Assembly: GCF_001563225.1 (NCBI RefSeq)
Contig: NZ_CP014206.1
Span: forward strand, 3,887,486 to 3,951,485
Direction of reading: 5' to 3'
Length of the DNA stretch: 64,000 bases
Source of the DNA: Pseudodesulfovibrio indicus
Lineage (GTDB): Bacteria; Desulfobacterota; Desulfovibrionia; Desulfovibrionales; Desulfovibrionaceae
Part shown: piece after piece, positions 63,726 through 64,000 of the stretch
Position numbering within the stretch: the stretch's first letter is position 1
How the letters are laid out: each line of letters starts with the position of its first letter
Made by a program: the position numbers and the translations under genes
Notes under the pieces: generated by a model
Database searches by the model: none
What the model was told of the DNA's origin: nothing
What the model saw: the letters and a program-made list of their open reading frames with translations, nothing else

Positions 63726-64000
63726 CCCCAGCAGGGCCAGAATGAGGGGCATGGTCAGGGCGGAGAGGACGGTTTGGGCGGTGATGATCAGGGCCATGAC
63801 CCGGTGGTCGCCGCCCATTTGGCGGGCGAGGATGAAGGAGGAGACCGAGACCGGGATGGCGGTGAAGATGAGCGCGGCGGTCAGGGCCGGGCCGTCCACG
63901 GAGAGCAGCCGGGCGCAGCCGTAGGCGGCCAGGGGCAGGGCCACGAGGTGGGCCAGGGAGGCCAGGGCCACGGGCAGGGAGCACGCGCAGACACCCTCGA
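63723..64000 (-). CDS. AEC-family (auxin efflux carrier-like) transporter, C-terminal part
   Basis: Open at the window edge. The last ~92 residues are hydrophobic: ALASLAHLVALPLAAYGCAR, then TAALIFTAIPVSVSSFILAR, QMGGDHRVMALIITAQTVLS and ALTMPLILALLG. This matches the C-terminal four helices of AEC permeases, which export or import organic acids such as malate. The 5' part lies beyond the window. Confidence 0.85.
   Translation of the reverse strand, partial: EGVCACSLPVALASLAHLVALPLAAYGCARLLSVDGPALTAALIFTAIPVSVSSFILARQMGGDHRVMALIITAQTVLSALTMPLILALLG

Overview
The window reads as high-GC chromosome from a sulfate-reducing member of the Desulfovibrionaceae, most like Pseudodesulfovibrio. The main evidence is a dissimilatory sulfite reductase operon (dsrA-dsrB-dsrD followed by a CbiA-type siroheme amidase, the dsrN position), together with a DctPQM TRAP transporter, a complete livKHMGF operon and many small exported lipoproteins. 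Assignment to genus is inference; there is no rRNA gene in the window.

Layout. 0.2-4.9 kb: an exported FG-GAP protein and a TRAP transporter whose two permease genes each carry a frameshifting local duplication. 5.4-8.4 kb: a YdbH-YnbE-YdbL envelope operon. 8.6-15.7 kb: an RluA-type pseudouridine synthase, a run of small envelope proteins (lipoproteins, BON, NlpC/P60, DUF697) and otsA. 15.9-17.9 kb: groES-groEL. 18.5-24.3 kb: a TPR-like protein, a beta-helix protein, a flavin reductase-like protein, a DUF2325 protein behind a Fur-box promoter, CheV, and a NeuB-type synthase with a winged-helix partner. 24.7-31.6 kb: acyl-CoA synthetase and livKHMGF. 31.7-36.6 kb: SxtJ-DUF5989-carbamoyltransferase-SGNH hydrolase, a hypothetical protein and a cyclophilin. 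36.7-42.6 kb: DegT aminotransferase, cbiA/dsrN and dsrDBA. 42.9-52.8 kb: a YkgJ-like protein (frameshifted), a Zur-like regulator with a ZnuA-like binding protein, a HbpS/GlcG-like protein, an acyltransferase, a CHASE-PAS-GGDEF protein, a DHH-CBS phosphoesterase and a beheaded sensor kinase.

52.8-61.6 kb is an accessory island. It starts at a decayed IS3-family element that cuts the sensor kinase and ends at the 3' end of a tRNA-Leu(CAA) gene. It is visibly AT-richer than its surroundings and carries a short Rhs protein with an overlapping small membrane gene (toxin/immunity-like), a Fic protein whose promoter is flanked by 12-bp direct repeats, three copies of an unexplained ~60-bp module and a degenerate 22-bp repeat array, and a minus-strand block: DUF2806-like gene, overlapping small membrane ORF, anti-phage dCTP-deaminase-like gene, 60-aa ORF. 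No integrase is visible. This is the best candidate for an unusual system.

Two dispersed intergenic repeat families mark the core genome: short palindromes around TGC (seven copies at 5.2, 44.5-44.7 and 63.5 kb), and a long hairpin element (8.5, 18.0, 18.4 and 63.6 kb) whose central stem varies between copies with the pairing kept. The last kilobases hold a DUF554 membrane protein, a small conserved protein and the C-terminal part of an AEC-family transporter that runs off the window.
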